From NCBI RefSeq assembly GCF_001602375.1, contig NZ_BCNY01000015.1, forward strand, positions 186,001 to 250,000: a stretch of DNA of 64,000 bases, in the 5' to 3' direction. The DNA comes from Methanoculleus horonobensis (GTDB lineage: Archaea > Halobacteriota > Methanomicrobia > Methanomicrobiales > Methanoculleaceae). Made by a program: the position numbers and the translations under genes. Position 1 is the stretch's first letter, and each line of letters starts with the position of its first letter. Below are positions 40,825 to 49,360 of the stretch, one piece after another. Below the pieces are notes generated by a model. The model saw nothing but the letters and a program-made list of their open reading frames with translations. It searched no databases and was not told the origin of the DNA.

Positions 40825-42330
40825 TCACGCGACGTGAAGGAACTCTTCGACCAGTTCCCGGATCGCATCGTTGTTGCCGTAGAGCCGCTCGCTCAGCCCC
40901 CGGTCGTCGAAGGCCTTCAGGGTGGCGATCCAGCTCTCGATCATCCCTGCCGGGAAGATCCCGTTCTCTTCGAAGATCGCCCGCTTCGCCTCGAGTGCCT
41001 CGGCGGACTCGACGCAGGAGGCCGGGAGCTGCCGGAACCCGGCAAGCCGCTCCCTGAACTCGGGGCGGAAGATGTTCCCGCTGACGTAGAGTCTCTCGGC
41101 CGCCTCGAGCGCGCCGGGCATCTCGATCCCGCGGAGCGCCGCCACGACGAGGCCGGCGACGATCAGGTAGGGATCGGCCGAGCCGTCGGCGACCCGGTAC
41201 TCGAACGTCTGCTTTGAGGGGCGGTTCGCCGCACGGCCGTTCTCGCCGGGGTTGGCGTCACGGGTCATGCCGTCGGCCCCGACCCAGCCGAGAGGCACCC
41301 GGACCACGACCGAGCGGTTGCGGTCGCCCCAGCAGACCGTCGTCGGCGCTTCCTGGTGGGGGACGAGACGGAGGTAGGAGGTCGGGATGGTGTTCCCGAA
41401 GGCCGTCAGGGCGTCGGAGGCGTCGAGGATGCCGGCGATCATCTTCCGGGCGAGCGGGCTCAGTCTGCCCTCCTCGACCAGCAGATTCTTGCCGTCCTTC
41501 TCGACGAGCATGTGGAAGTGCATCCCGCTCCCGGCCTTGCCGACGGTGATCTTCGGGGCGAAGCTGATCTCGACGCCGTACTGGTTGCCAAGCATCCGCA
41601 AGACCCACTTCGCGACGATCAACTGCTCGACCGCCTGCTCCACCGGCATCGGCAGGAACTCGATCTCGTGCTGCTCGTAGTAGGTGTCGTCGTTATAGAA
41701 GCACCCCACCTCGGAGTGGCCGTACTTGATCCTGCCTCCGGCCCGGGCAATGAGGCGCATCGCCTCGTCCCGCAGGTCCGCGAACTTGACGAAGGGTTCG
41801 GCCGAGTGGTAGCCTTTCTGGTCGCGGCCGGGGTAGAGGTCGTCCCGCGGGCTGATGACGTAGTACTCGAGCTCGCCGAGCGTCTTGAAGGTGTATCCGG
41901 TCCGGCGGGTGAACTCCTCGTCCGCCTTGCGGAGCACGTACTCGGGCGCGCTCTCGAGGGGTTTCCCCTCGCTGTCGTAAAACGAGCAGAGGAACTCGAG
42001 CGTCGGCACCTCGGCAAACGGGCTCAAGAACGCCGTGCGGTACCGGGGGATGACGTAGAGATCGCTGCTCCCCGCCTCGATGAACGAGAAGAGGTTGCTG
42101 CCGTCGACGCGCTCGCCGTCCGAGAGGATGGTATCGAGGTGTTCTTTTGAAGAGACGACAAAATTGAGGGTCTTGAGTTTACCATCTTCGGCGGCGTAAC
42201 GGAAGTTGATCATCTCAATCCCGTTCGCCTCGCAAAACCGTATTATGTCCTCTTTTGTAAATTCCGCTGGATCCTTCTTGAGAAAACGTACCAGCTCGTT
42301 GGGGTTCATCAGGATCTCAGAATCTTTCAT
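40825..42330 (-). CDS. Glutamine synthetase-family enzyme
   Basis: 501 residues, longer than the common 440-450 of archaeal GlnA. Active-site parts are present: ELEYYVI (E-x-E), GHSEVGCFYNDDTYYEQHEIE, SGMHFHML with the ammonia/glutamate-site His, and NRSVVVRVP for ATP and glutamate contacts. The C-terminal motif reads EYRVADGSADPYLIVAGL, close to the standard. The N-terminal beta-grasp half is longer than usual. It may be true glutamine synthetase or a relative that ligates another amine. A TATA box, TTTTTTATAC, lies about 30 bases upstream of the start. Confidence 0.85.
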   Translation of the reverse strand: MKDSEILMNPNELVRFLKKDPAEFTKEDIIRFCEANGIEMINFRYAAEDGKLKTLNFVVSSKEHLDTILSDGERVDGSNLFSFIEAGSSDLYVIPRYRTAFLSPFAEVPTLEFLCSFYDSEGKPLESAPEYVLRKADEEFTRRTGYTFKTLGELEYYVISPRDDLYPGRDQKGYHSAEPFVKFADLRDEAMRLIARAGGRIKYGHSEVGCFYNDDTYYEQHEIEFLPMPVEQAVEQLIVAKWVLRMLGNQYGVEISFAPKITVGKAGSGMHFHMLVEKDGKNLLVEEGRLSPLARKMIAGILDASDALTAFGNTIPTSYLRLVPHQEAPTTVCWGDRNRSVVVRVPLGWVGADGMTRDANPGENGRAANRPSKQTFEYRVADGSADPYLIVAGLVVAALRGIEMPGALEAAERLYVSGNIFRPEFRERLAGFRQLPASCVESAEALEAKRAIFEENGIFPAGMIESWIATLKAFDDRGLSERLYGNNDAIRELVEEFLHVA

Positions 42331-42537
42331 ATTTTTTTAACGTTGGCTTCGACCGTATAAAAAAGAGTCTTCTCCTCCCCGCATCAGGTCCGACAGAGGC
42401 ACCGTGCTCCCGGATATCGGGGGGATAGATTGCCATATAGAGGAAGGTAGCAGCCCTCCGGGAGGGGAAAGCGGTTGCATAACCGCCTCACACCGCCTGC
42501 GCGACGGATAACGGCTCCGTTCCGATCGCTGGCCTGC

Positions 42538-43542
42538 TCAGTCCAGCCTTCCGGAGAGATCCCACACCAGCATCGGGGCTTTCGGGATAGCGTTACCGGC
42601 ATCCTCTCCCCGGAACCCGGCCACCTCCGCGAGCACCGCCAGACCGAGCCGGGCGTTCCTCGCCGCATACCCGAACGAGACATGCTCGATGGTGTCGTCC
42701 GGGGTATGGCCCGGGCCGTGCCCCTCGCAGTGGGTCGTCACGGCCGGATAACCCTGTTCCCGGAAGGAGATGTGGTCCGAGGTGCAGGAGTAGGTGTTCT
42801 CGGTCAGGGTGAAGTTCGTAGAGTAACGGGCGTTGCAGTCGGTCATGAGTGCCGCGATATCCGCAGAACGCTCGTCGTAGCCGATATCGAGCACGGAACG
42901 GTTAAGGGGATCGTAGCAGGACGAGTCGTAGTTGAGGTAGAGCACGATCGGGGCCGCCGCCCGGGCAGCGTGGTCGATGCTGCCGAGACGCCCAACCTCT
43001 TCGCCGTTCCAGAACCCGAACTCGACCGTCCGATCGAACGAGTGCCCGCTCATCACCCGGGCGAGTTCCAGGACGATCGCGACGCCGCAGCCGTTGTCGG
43101 TGGCCCCGGGCGCGCGGGCGGGGTCGAACGACTTGCTGTCGTAGTGCGCCCCCACCACCACGACTCCGTCGGAGGCGTCGCCCCCGGGGAGCGTGGCGAC
43201 GATGTTGTTCTGTTCGCCGCCCCCGGACTCCACCTCGAGCCCGGGGATGGCCGCAAGCCTCGCGGCGAGGTACTCGCCCGCCTCCCGGTTCCCGTCGGTG
43301 GCGTATGCCCGGGTCGAGAAGTTCTGCAGGTCGTAGGTCGTGTTCCGGAGTTCGGATTCATCGATCTCTGCGAGCATCGCGGCGATCCCGGGGTCGTACT
43401 CCACCCCGGGCGTGCCGGTGGCGGCTGCCGGGGGGGCGGCAAGGAGAACCACCATGCCGGCGAAGAGTAACATGCGGAACGGCATCCCGGTGAACCGGGC
43501 ATACCGTCGGGTATGCTTTCCGTGCGCTGAATCCCGTTTCAT
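42538..43542 (-). CDS. Secreted M28-family zinc aminopeptidase-like protein
   Basis: 334 residues. A signal peptide or anchor is at about 22-42 (LLLFAGMVVLLAAPPAAA). The zinc site is spread over GAHYDSK, GATDNGCG and WNGEEVGRLGS (catalytic Glu plus ligand), with DYDSS-like and THCEGHGPGHTPDD further on. It probably cleaves N-terminal residues or peptides outside the cell, providing amino acids or maturing surface proteins. Methanoculleus-type methanogens keep several such peptidases. The N-terminal 20 residues are basic and may be a longer signal n-region. Confidence 0.87.
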   Translation of the reverse strand: MKRDSAHGKHTRRYARFTGMPFRMLLFAGMVVLLAAPPAAATGTPGVEYDPGIAAMLAEIDESELRNTTYDLQNFSTRAYATDGNREAGEYLAARLAAIPGLEVESGGGEQNNIVATLPGGDASDGVVVVGAHYDSKSFDPARAPGATDNGCGVAIVLELARVMSGHSFDRTVEFGFWNGEEVGRLGSIDHAARAAAPIVLYLNYDSSCYDPLNRSVLDIGYDERSADIAALMTDCNARYSTNFTLTENTYSCTSDHISFREQGYPAVTTHCEGHGPGHTPDDTIEHVSFGYAARNARLGLAVLAEVAGFRGEDAGNAIPKAPMLVWDLSGRLD

Positions 43543-43697
43543 GCATGATCACGTAGATTGCGTCGAAAGGAGAGGGAGAGATATATACTTTCTCCTGGCC
43601 GAACAGGGGATTACGATCGAGGAAACGAGTCGACCCCGACCGGAATCGCCAAAAAAACGCCCGGGGTAACCTTCATGGACGACGCAGATCTCGGGGC

Positions 43698-43707
43698 CAG
43701 GTATATA
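43698..43707 (+). promoter_or_regulatory. TATA box of the UPF0216 gene
   Basis: GGTATATATT lies about 55 bases before the ATG at 43760. It places transcription start near 43728, past an earlier ATG at 43712, which supports the later start. Confidence 0.5.
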
Positions 43708-43759
43708 TTGCATGCAACAGAGAGGTCTCCTGAAACGACGGATCGCAATAGGTGCATGC

Positions 43760-44191
43760 ATGCCCGACCGACCATCAGCAAGCGACGAGTCGACCCTCTT
43801 ACGATGGATGCGGCTTGAGATCGGCAGGATCAACGACGGCATCGTTTCGGAGCGTAAACGCCTCTCCCGGCTCCTCGCGGAGGAACACCCGTCGTCGGTC
43901 ACGAAGGGGGGGAGCCGCTACGACTTCGACCGGGACGTCCTTCTTCACCTGGAGAGGACACTCCCGGGCGAGCTGCAGAGACGGCTCCGGCTCCCGATCC
44001 TCTTCTACTTCGACTCGACGGTTCCGGACAGTTTCTTCCTCGCGGACGAGGCCGCGGTGCAGGCACTCCAGACCCTCGGGGAGATCAGTAGCCTCAGGAG
44101 GATGCAGGGCGGGAGACTCTGGATCGCAAAACCCCTCGTCTACGCCGTCATGAACAGATACCCGACGGTCATGCAGATCGTGATGGGGTAG
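43760..44191 (+). CDS. UPF0216 (DUF61) archaeal protein
   Basis: 143 residues. It carries WMRLEIGRINDGIVSERKRL near the N-terminus, GGSRYDFDRDVLLHL, RLRLPILFYFDS and a C-terminal LWIAKPLVYAVMNRYPTVM, the DUF61 pattern found almost only in archaea. Function is not known. I chose the ATG at 43760 from the position of the TATA box; the ATG at 43712 would add 16 residues that the family lacks. Downstream is a convergent small membrane protein gene. Confidence 0.85.
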   Translation: MPDRPSASDESTLLRWMRLEIGRINDGIVSERKRLSRLLAEEHPSSVTKGGSRYDFDRDVLLHLERTLPGELQRRLRLPILFYFDSTVPDSFFLADEAAVQALQTLGEISSLRRMQGGRLWIAKPLVYAVMNRYPTVMQIVMG

Positions 44192-44203
44192 GGGAACTGT
44201 CCC

Positions 44204-44434
44204 CTACGAAAAGAGGATGAACGTCTCCCGGGCTCCCGACAGGATACCCGCCGCCTGGTGGCCGACGATGGGATACTCGGCCGGTGAGGCGCTTGCCATC
44301 CGGTCACCTGCATACCCCGCCTCGGTGATCGGCGGGATCACGGGAGACGACCGATCCTGTGTTCCAACAACAATACAGGCTATTAATCCGCCGACAATCA
44401 GTGCCTGAATGGCGACGGTCAATACTTGGGCCAT
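44204..44434 (-). CDS. Small membrane protein, 76 residues
   Basis: One N-terminal hydrophobic helix (LTVAIQALIVGGLIACIVVG), then a hydrophilic tail with AEYPIVGHQAAGIL and no further helix. Tail orientation is uncertain. Not recognised. An AT-rich box at 44482-44490 could be its TATA, giving a leader of about 25 bases. Confidence 0.45.
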   Translation of the reverse strand: MAQVLTVAIQALIVGGLIACIVVGTQDRSSPVIPPITEAGYAGDRMASASPAEYPIVGHQAAGILSGARETFILFS

Positions 44435-44611
44435 CTTCTGCTGGGAGATTCTATCACCTCGCGTGCCGGAGGCGGGGAAGATATTTAAATTTTGTTATTT
44501 TTATACCTATGAATAATATATATTGCTACATATGCTTCGCGAGATAGCGGAGGGAGAGCAGCCGGACATTCTGCGGCTCACCATGGCCGCACCGCCGGAA
44601 CCGACAGCCCG

Positions 44612-45211
44612 TCAGCCGGAACGGCCCGAAGACGGGGCGGAATCGCTCTTCTTCGCGACCGTCCTCCGGAACCGGTCAAGCACCGGGCGGGTGGCCTCGT
44701 CCATCTGCCGGTCGAAGTAGTCCACCCATTTCGCGATGAGGGCAAGCTGCTGCTGCTGCGCGGAGAGACGCTCCTCGAGGTCGGCGACGGCCTTCTGGAA
44801 CCGCTCGGCCTCCTCGGCCCTCAGGTCGCGCTCCAGTTCGAGGTCTTCGGCCAGGCGAGCGATCCGGCGCTCCTGCCGGGCCAGCGTATCCCGCATCACC
44901 CCGAGATCGATCACCACCTCGGGTGGGAGCGGGGCGGCTGTCCGGTCGATCTCTTCCGCCGGTTCTTCTGCCGCATCCGACTTCCTGCCGGTTTTGACCT
45001 CTTCGGCGATCTCATCGGGCGAGAGCCCCCGCCCGGAGAGCTCCGCGAGTTCCCGGACGACCTTTACCGCCTTCTGCGGGAAGAGCCTGGCCTGCCCGAT
45101 CTTCCGGTAGGTAAAGAGGCTGTCATAGGTCTGGATGAGCGCCCGGACATCCTGCTCCGAAAGTCCGGTGAGGTGCGCGATATCACCGATCTTCAATTCC
45201 TTCTCGTGCAT
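44612..45211 (-). CDS. MerR-like HTH protein with coiled coil
   Basis: 199 residues. The N-terminus (KIGDIAHLTGLSEQDVRALI to QARLFPQKAVKVV) is a MerR-type winged HTH. After an acidic linker, residues about 100-165 form a coiled coil with heptads (RDTLARQERRIARLAEDLEL). No metal or ligand cysteines as in classical MerR proteins. It may be a chromosome- or DNA-organising protein, or a repressor; no target is evident. The ATG at 45211 is preferred to one nine codons upstream because the HTH begins near it. Confidence 0.75.
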   Translation of the reverse strand: MHEKELKIGDIAHLTGLSEQDVRALIQTYDSLFTYRKIGQARLFPQKAVKVVRELAELSGRGLSPDEIAEEVKTGRKSDAAEEPAEEIDRTAAPLPPEVVIDLGVMRDTLARQERRIARLAEDLELERDLRAEEAERFQKAVADLEERLSAQQQQLALIAKWVDYFDRQMDEATRPVLDRFRRTVAKKSDSAPSSGRSG

Positions 45212-45333
45212 GCTGCCATCCTCCGCGCCCGCCCGCATCCCGGGGCGGGAGCCCTACGTAATTCTTTGTCGCCATCAGGTATAGGTACGTGCCGGATCAC
45301 GTTTTTTCCCGCCGGCGCCCCAGTACTGGTATC

Positions 45334-46017
45334 ATGAGCCGGGGAGAGAGGGAGAGCGTCGCGGGCAAAACGACCATCGTCTTGAAGGCGGTGCGGTCCG
45401 CCCGCCTCCAGGTGAGGCCGGACGGAACCCTGCGCGTGGTCGCCCCCCCGTCGTTCGACGTCGAGGGGTTCCTGCAGCGCAACGCGGCCTGGATAGAGAA
45501 GCGGCGGCGGGAACTCGACCGCCTGGCCGCCGAAGGGCGCGGGCGGGAGGAGATGCTCCTCCTGCACGGGCGGTTCTGCCGCGTGGTTCCGGGCGCGCGG
45601 TTCGCGGTCGACGAGGCCGCGGGTACCGTCACCTTCCCCTCCGTCCCCGCTCTCCGGCGAGGGCTCTCCCGGATGCTGAAAGAGGAAGTGCTCGAACGGC
45701 TGAAGGCCTGCCCCGACCTCGCCGGCCGGTGGCAGGGGCGGATCGCGGTGAAGATGCAGAAGACACGGTGGGGGAGTTGCTCGACGCTCGGCAACGTAAA
45801 CGTCAACCTGCGCGTCGTAGCCCTTCCGGAGACGCTACGCGAATACGTCGTCGCCCACGAGGCCGCCCACCTCCGCGAGCAGAACCACTCGAAACGGTTC
45901 TGGCGCCTCGTCGGCGAGCATTATTCCGATTACCGGACGGCGGAAGCCGAACTGCGCCGCTACTGGATCATCCTCGAGCGGAACAGGGTCTGGGGGACGC
46001 TCCGGGAGACGCGGTGA
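45334..46017 (+). CDS. YgjP-like zinc metallopeptidase (DUF45)
   Basis: 227 residues. The zinc motif is HEAAHLREQNHSKRFW near residue 180, preceded by RWGSCSTLGNVNVNLRVVALP, which is typical of YgjP/DUF45 proteins. The N-terminal half (ARLQVRPDGTLRVVAPPSFD) is also family-like. The family is a shortened M48-related peptidase whose role is unclear; it is often near restriction systems, which are absent here. The ATG at 45334 avoids 15 unconserved residues. Confidence 0.9.
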   Translation: MSRGERESVAGKTTIVLKAVRSARLQVRPDGTLRVVAPPSFDVEGFLQRNAAWIEKRRRELDRLAAEGRGREEMLLLHGRFCRVVPGARFAVDEAAGTVTFPSVPALRRGLSRMLKEEVLERLKACPDLAGRWQGRIAVKMQKTRWGSCSTLGNVNVNLRVVALPETLREYVVAHEAAHLREQNHSKRFWRLVGEHYSDYRTAEAELRRYWIILERNRVWGTLRETR

Positions 46018-46025
46018 GCGGGGTA

Positions 46026-47582
46026 TCAGGAGTACTTCCGCCAGAACATGGAGAGCTTCCTCGATTCGCCCCACCGCTCGTCGAGCTGGTCGATAATCCC
46101 GTTGATCCGCTGCACCTGCTGGCGGATCTTCTCCGTCGTCTCGATATCGTCGAGAAGTTCGGCCCGTCCCATGATCGCCTGGAGCGGGTTCCGTATATGG
46201 TCGGCCAGCAGGGCGAACTGCTCCATGTTCCTCTCGATCTGAGCGTAGGCTTTCGATTTCAGGTCTTCGATCTCTCTCTGGGCGGTAACGTCTCTCGCGA
46301 CGGTGACGACCCTCGCGACCTCGCCGTGCTCGAAGATCGGGATCCGCATCTCCCGCATGATCATGGTCTTATCGCCCGAGACGAGAGACCGCTCCGACGT
46401 CAGCGGCCGGCCGGTCCGAATGACCCGCTCGTAGAGCTGCCGCGTCGCGGGCGGAAAGAACGGCACGACGGTGAAGAGATCCTTTCCGACGACGTTCGTC
46501 TCGAGTCCGAGGTCTTCGCACCAGGCGACGAAGGCGTCGTTCGCGAGAAGAACGGTGAGATGGGTATCGACGACGGTGACGGTGTCGGTGATGGCGTCGA
46601 GGACGATCTGGTAAAGATCCTCCGACTCCCGGAAGACGTACTCGGACTGTTTCCGGTCGAGCGCGCCCGCGATGATGTGAACGGCCGCAGAAAGAAGCAC
46701 CACATCTTCGTCCGCAAAACAGGCCCCATCGACGTCCCTATCGCACCCGACGAAACCGACGACCGTCCCGTTCAGCAGAAGCGGGATCATCAGAGCCTCG
46801 GTTGCGCCGTGCCGCTCCAGGAACTCGCGCTCCTCCCTCTCAGGCCGCCCGTCCCCGGAGACCCCGTTCACGATCACGGTCTCGCCTTTGAGAACCCGCA
46901 CCGCCCACCGGGGCGGCTCACCCTTGAAGAGGTTGCGCGACTCGCCCCGCAACGGAGCCTGACCCGCCCGGCACCACTCGTGCGTCGTGCCGAGAAGCGT
47001 TCGCTGATCGTTGAAGAGAGCGAGGTAGACCCTGCACGCCCCACACGCGCGGCCGAGCTCCTCGAACGAGTCGTCGATCGCCGGATCGATCGCCACCGGG
47101 TCCATGAACCGGGCGGGCATCGCCGCGATGGCCCGTTCAAGGCTGCGGCGGTGGTCGGGCGCATCTTCGGTTCCGCCCTTCACACCGGCCTCGATGCAGG
47201 AGAGGAGGAGCCAGACGTCGGCGGTTCCGGGGTCATGAACGGTGCTGAGCGCGATCCGGGAGTAAAACGAGGATGCATCCCCCCGCCGGGCGGCAATCGT
47301 CCCGGTCCACTCTCCGGCGGAGAGCGCGTGGTCGATGCAGTCCCGCCCCTCTTCGGGGGAGAGCCAGAGACGGGTCACCGGTTTTCCGACTACCTCTAAG
47401 AGGTTGTATCCCCATATGGCAAGCAGCGAAGCGTTGGCAAAAGCGATGCATCCCTCCTGATCGACGATACAGATCCCGGAGAGCGAGGTCTCGATCACCT
47501 GTTGCAGCATCGCAGCGGTGACATCAGGCGACGCGTGGGGAGTCTCGCCGGCCACCAGGCGACTTGTCGTATTCTTATTCAT
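46026..47582 (-). CDS. PAS-GAF-PAS sensor protein lacking an ATPase domain
   Basis: 518 residues. A PAS domain (about 25-130, GICIVDQEGCIAFANASLL), a GAF domain (150-310, VYLALFNDQRTLLG, FVGCDRD) and a second PAS (325-450, TDTVTVVDTHLTVLLAN) lead into ADHIRNPLQAIMGRAELLDD. That is a HisKA-like dimerisation helix with its candidate phospho-His in ADHIRNP. No HATPase_c follows before the stop, so it cannot phosphorylate itself in the usual way. It may pair with another kinase or act as a phospho-acceptor. No signal peptide. Confidence 0.82.
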   Translation of the reverse strand: MNKNTTSRLVAGETPHASPDVTAAMLQQVIETSLSGICIVDQEGCIAFANASLLAIWGYNLLEVVGKPVTRLWLSPEEGRDCIDHALSAGEWTGTIAARRGDASSFYSRIALSTVHDPGTADVWLLLSCIEAGVKGGTEDAPDHRRSLERAIAAMPARFMDPVAIDPAIDDSFEELGRACGACRVYLALFNDQRTLLGTTHEWCRAGQAPLRGESRNLFKGEPPRWAVRVLKGETVIVNGVSGDGRPEREEREFLERHGATEALMIPLLLNGTVVGFVGCDRDVDGACFADEDVVLLSAAVHIIAGALDRKQSEYVFRESEDLYQIVLDAITDTVTVVDTHLTVLLANDAFVAWCEDLGLETNVVGKDLFTVVPFFPPATRQLYERVIRTGRPLTSERSLVSGDKTMIMREMRIPIFEHGEVARVVTVARDVTAQREIEDLKSKAYAQIERNMEQFALLADHIRNPLQAIMGRAELLDDIETTEKIRQQVQRINGIIDQLDERWGESRKLSMFWRKYS

Positions 47583-47742
47583 ACCCAGACCGTCCCGGGC
47601 GACGGATCAAAGCCGCCCGCGGTCGTCCCGGAGAGCATCGACATGCGACCTCTCCGGATGACCTGGATGATTAATCCCCGGGGCGGGTATTATAACTTTT
47701 CGTTTCCGCTGCACCGACTCCTGCCCCGCAAAAACCCCGGGA

Positions 47743-48417
47743 TCAGGCGCTTGCCTCAGCCCTTCGTGAATAACTCCGGTAGGTCACGAGGAGTGCGATG
47801 CCGATCAGGAGGAAGACGGCAAGCGAGACCCAGAACCCGGCTCCCGGCGGGATGAGGTTCACGACGTAGTCGATGCCGAGGGCGATGGCAAAACTGCCGA
47901 TGAAGCCACCGACGGCGATGCAGGAGATGACCTCCATCTTCGTCATCCCGAGCATCCTGCCGACGACGGAACCGACGATGCTCCCCGACCCGTCGAAGGG
48001 GAGGGCCAGGAAGGCGACGAGACCGACGAAGTAGAGCCGTTCGAGCCACGGCCGCCGGTCGAGGAACGCCCTGCCCGCCTCCGTAAACCGGCGAACCCAG
48101 GGGCCGATGTAGGGGATGCGGAGAACCAGCGGGAAGTTCCAGGCCATGAAAAGCCCGCCGGCGAAGTCCAGGAACGCCAGGGCGAACGCGGCCAGCCACC
48201 ATGGAATCCCGCAGAGGATGCAGACCGGGATGATCGTCTCCCGGCCGAGCGGGGGGACGATGTAGGCAACCATCATCCCGAAGAGGAGGAGCCACTGCTC
48301 CGCCGGAAGGAAGAACCATACGACAGCAAGGAAGAGCCCGCAGAGCAGGAACGGAATCGAGACCTTCAGCCAGCTCGTCGTATCGTCGCCGTCGCCCCAG
48401 ATCTCGATCTGCCGCAT
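47743..48417 (-). CDS. Membrane protein of the small multi-drug export family
   Basis: 224 residues and about six membrane helices. PFDGSGSIVGSVVGRMLGM and the polar loop LGRETIIPVCILCG match the COG2426/small multi-drug export protein family. That name is historical; transport has not been shown for most members. The ATG at 48417 removes 13 unconserved residues. No transporter partners nearby. Confidence 0.8.
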   Translation of the reverse strand: MRQIEIWGDGDDTTSWLKVSIPFLLCGLFLAVVWFFLPAEQWLLLFGMMVAYIVPPLGRETIIPVCILCGIPWWLAAFALAFLDFAGGLFMAWNFPLVLRIPYIGPWVRRFTEAGRAFLDRRPWLERLYFVGLVAFLALPFDGSGSIVGSVVGRMLGMTKMEVISCIAVGGFIGSFAIALGIDYVVNLIPPGAGFWVSLAVFLLIGIALLVTYRSYSRRAEASA

Positions 48418-48452
48418 AATCGCGTCACCTGCGGGTGATCCGGGGGCCGGAG

Positions 48453-48902
48453 TCACTCCTCACCGGCAGAGCCGGCGGGATCCGGAGAGCCCCGGGTGTT
48501 CAGGATGCGCTCGACGATCTTCGACGAACTGGCAAGCGAGCCGGGATACCCGGGTATCCGGACGACGTCCGCGTCGAGCCCGCGTTCCCTGAGCTTCTGC
48601 CGGAGATGCTCCTCGTCGAAGTGCTGGTTGAACCCGAGCGTGATGATATCCGGCCGGAGCTCCGCGATCGGCCTGAACATATCGTTGAGGTCGCCGAGGA
48701 GCGCGTGGTCGACCGGCCTTAACGCCCGTACCATCCGGAGCCGCTGGTCTTCCGGGAGGATCGGCCGCGGCTTATGCTTCACGTTCGCGTCCCGCGCCAC
48801 GATCACAAAGAGTTCGTCGCCGAGGTTCCGGGACTCCTCGAGGTAGTAGAGGTGTCCGGGGTGGAGGATATCGAACGTCCCCGTTGCGACCACGCGGATC
48901 AC
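48453..48902 (-). CDS. ribL: FAD synthase RibL (archaeal cytidylyltransferase type)
   Basis: 149 residues. The nucleotidyltransferase motif GTFDILHPGHLYYLEES is at 8-24, and RIPGYPGSLASSSKIVERI is at the C-terminus, with the ISSS/SSSK nucleotide contact. RibL adenylates FMN to FAD in methanogens. Its length fits. The stop region leads into a JAMM-protein gene whose stop overlaps its start by four bases, so the two are translationally coupled. Confidence 0.92.
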   Translation of the reverse strand: MIRVVATGTFDILHPGHLYYLEESRNLGDELFVIVARDANVKHKPRPILPEDQRLRMVRALRPVDHALLGDLNDMFRPIAELRPDIITLGFNQHFDEEHLRQKLRERGLDADVVRIPGYPGSLASSSKIVERILNTRGSPDPAGSAGEE

Positions 48903-49270
48903 TCGACCACCTCGAGGCGCGTCGCGCTGCCGTCAGCCCGGTAGCACCGCCAGTCCCGCTTCCCGTAGGGGTAGCCGACGATGATGTGATACCGCCCCAC
49001 CGTGGGGAAGAACCTGAGATCCGCCGACGACGGGGAGAGGACGCCGTTCGGGTGGCTGTGGGCGCTGCCGGCCTGGTGGGTGTCCAGCGGGAGCATATCG
49101 ATGAAGAACGAGGCGCTCTCTTCCCCGACGATGGTGCCGGGCACCAGGTCGAGGTCCCGGATAACGCCGTCCCGTTCCCGCAGCACGGCAACGAATTCGT
49201 CCGGGTGGTGTTCCCGCCCAAGTTCGAAGAGCATCGAAAGCAGATCCCTGCTGATCCCGCATATGGCCAT
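48899..49270 (-). CDS. JAMM/MPN-domain metallopeptidase (Mov34-like)
   Basis: 123 residues. The whole JAMM motif is present: Glu in HHPDEFVAVLRERDG, then HSHPNGVLSPSSAD (H-S-H-x7-S-x2-D). Archaeal JAMM proteins remove ubiquitin-like SAMPs from targets or act in sulfur transfer. The ATGA overlap (48899-48902) with ribL suggests co-expression, but no functional link is known. The ATG at 49270 starts the domain. Confidence 0.9.
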   Translation of the reverse strand: MAICGISRDLLSMLFELGREHHPDEFVAVLRERDGVIRDLDLVPGTIVGEESASFFIDMLPLDTHQAGSAHSHPNGVLSPSSADLRFFPTVGRYHIIVGYPYGKRDWRCYRADGSATRLEVVE

Positions 49271-49360
49271 TCTACTGAATGGTAGGGGAGATGGGGACAT
49301 AAGCCCTCGCGTTGGATATACATGCCCGGGCCGCGGGGTCTTCGCGAAAAAGAGGATCGG

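Noticed and set aside
45729-47399. A 556-codon plus-strand open frame
   Set aside because: It is antisense to the PAS-GAF-PAS gene, has a shadow-like Arg/Pro/Asp-rich composition and no motif.
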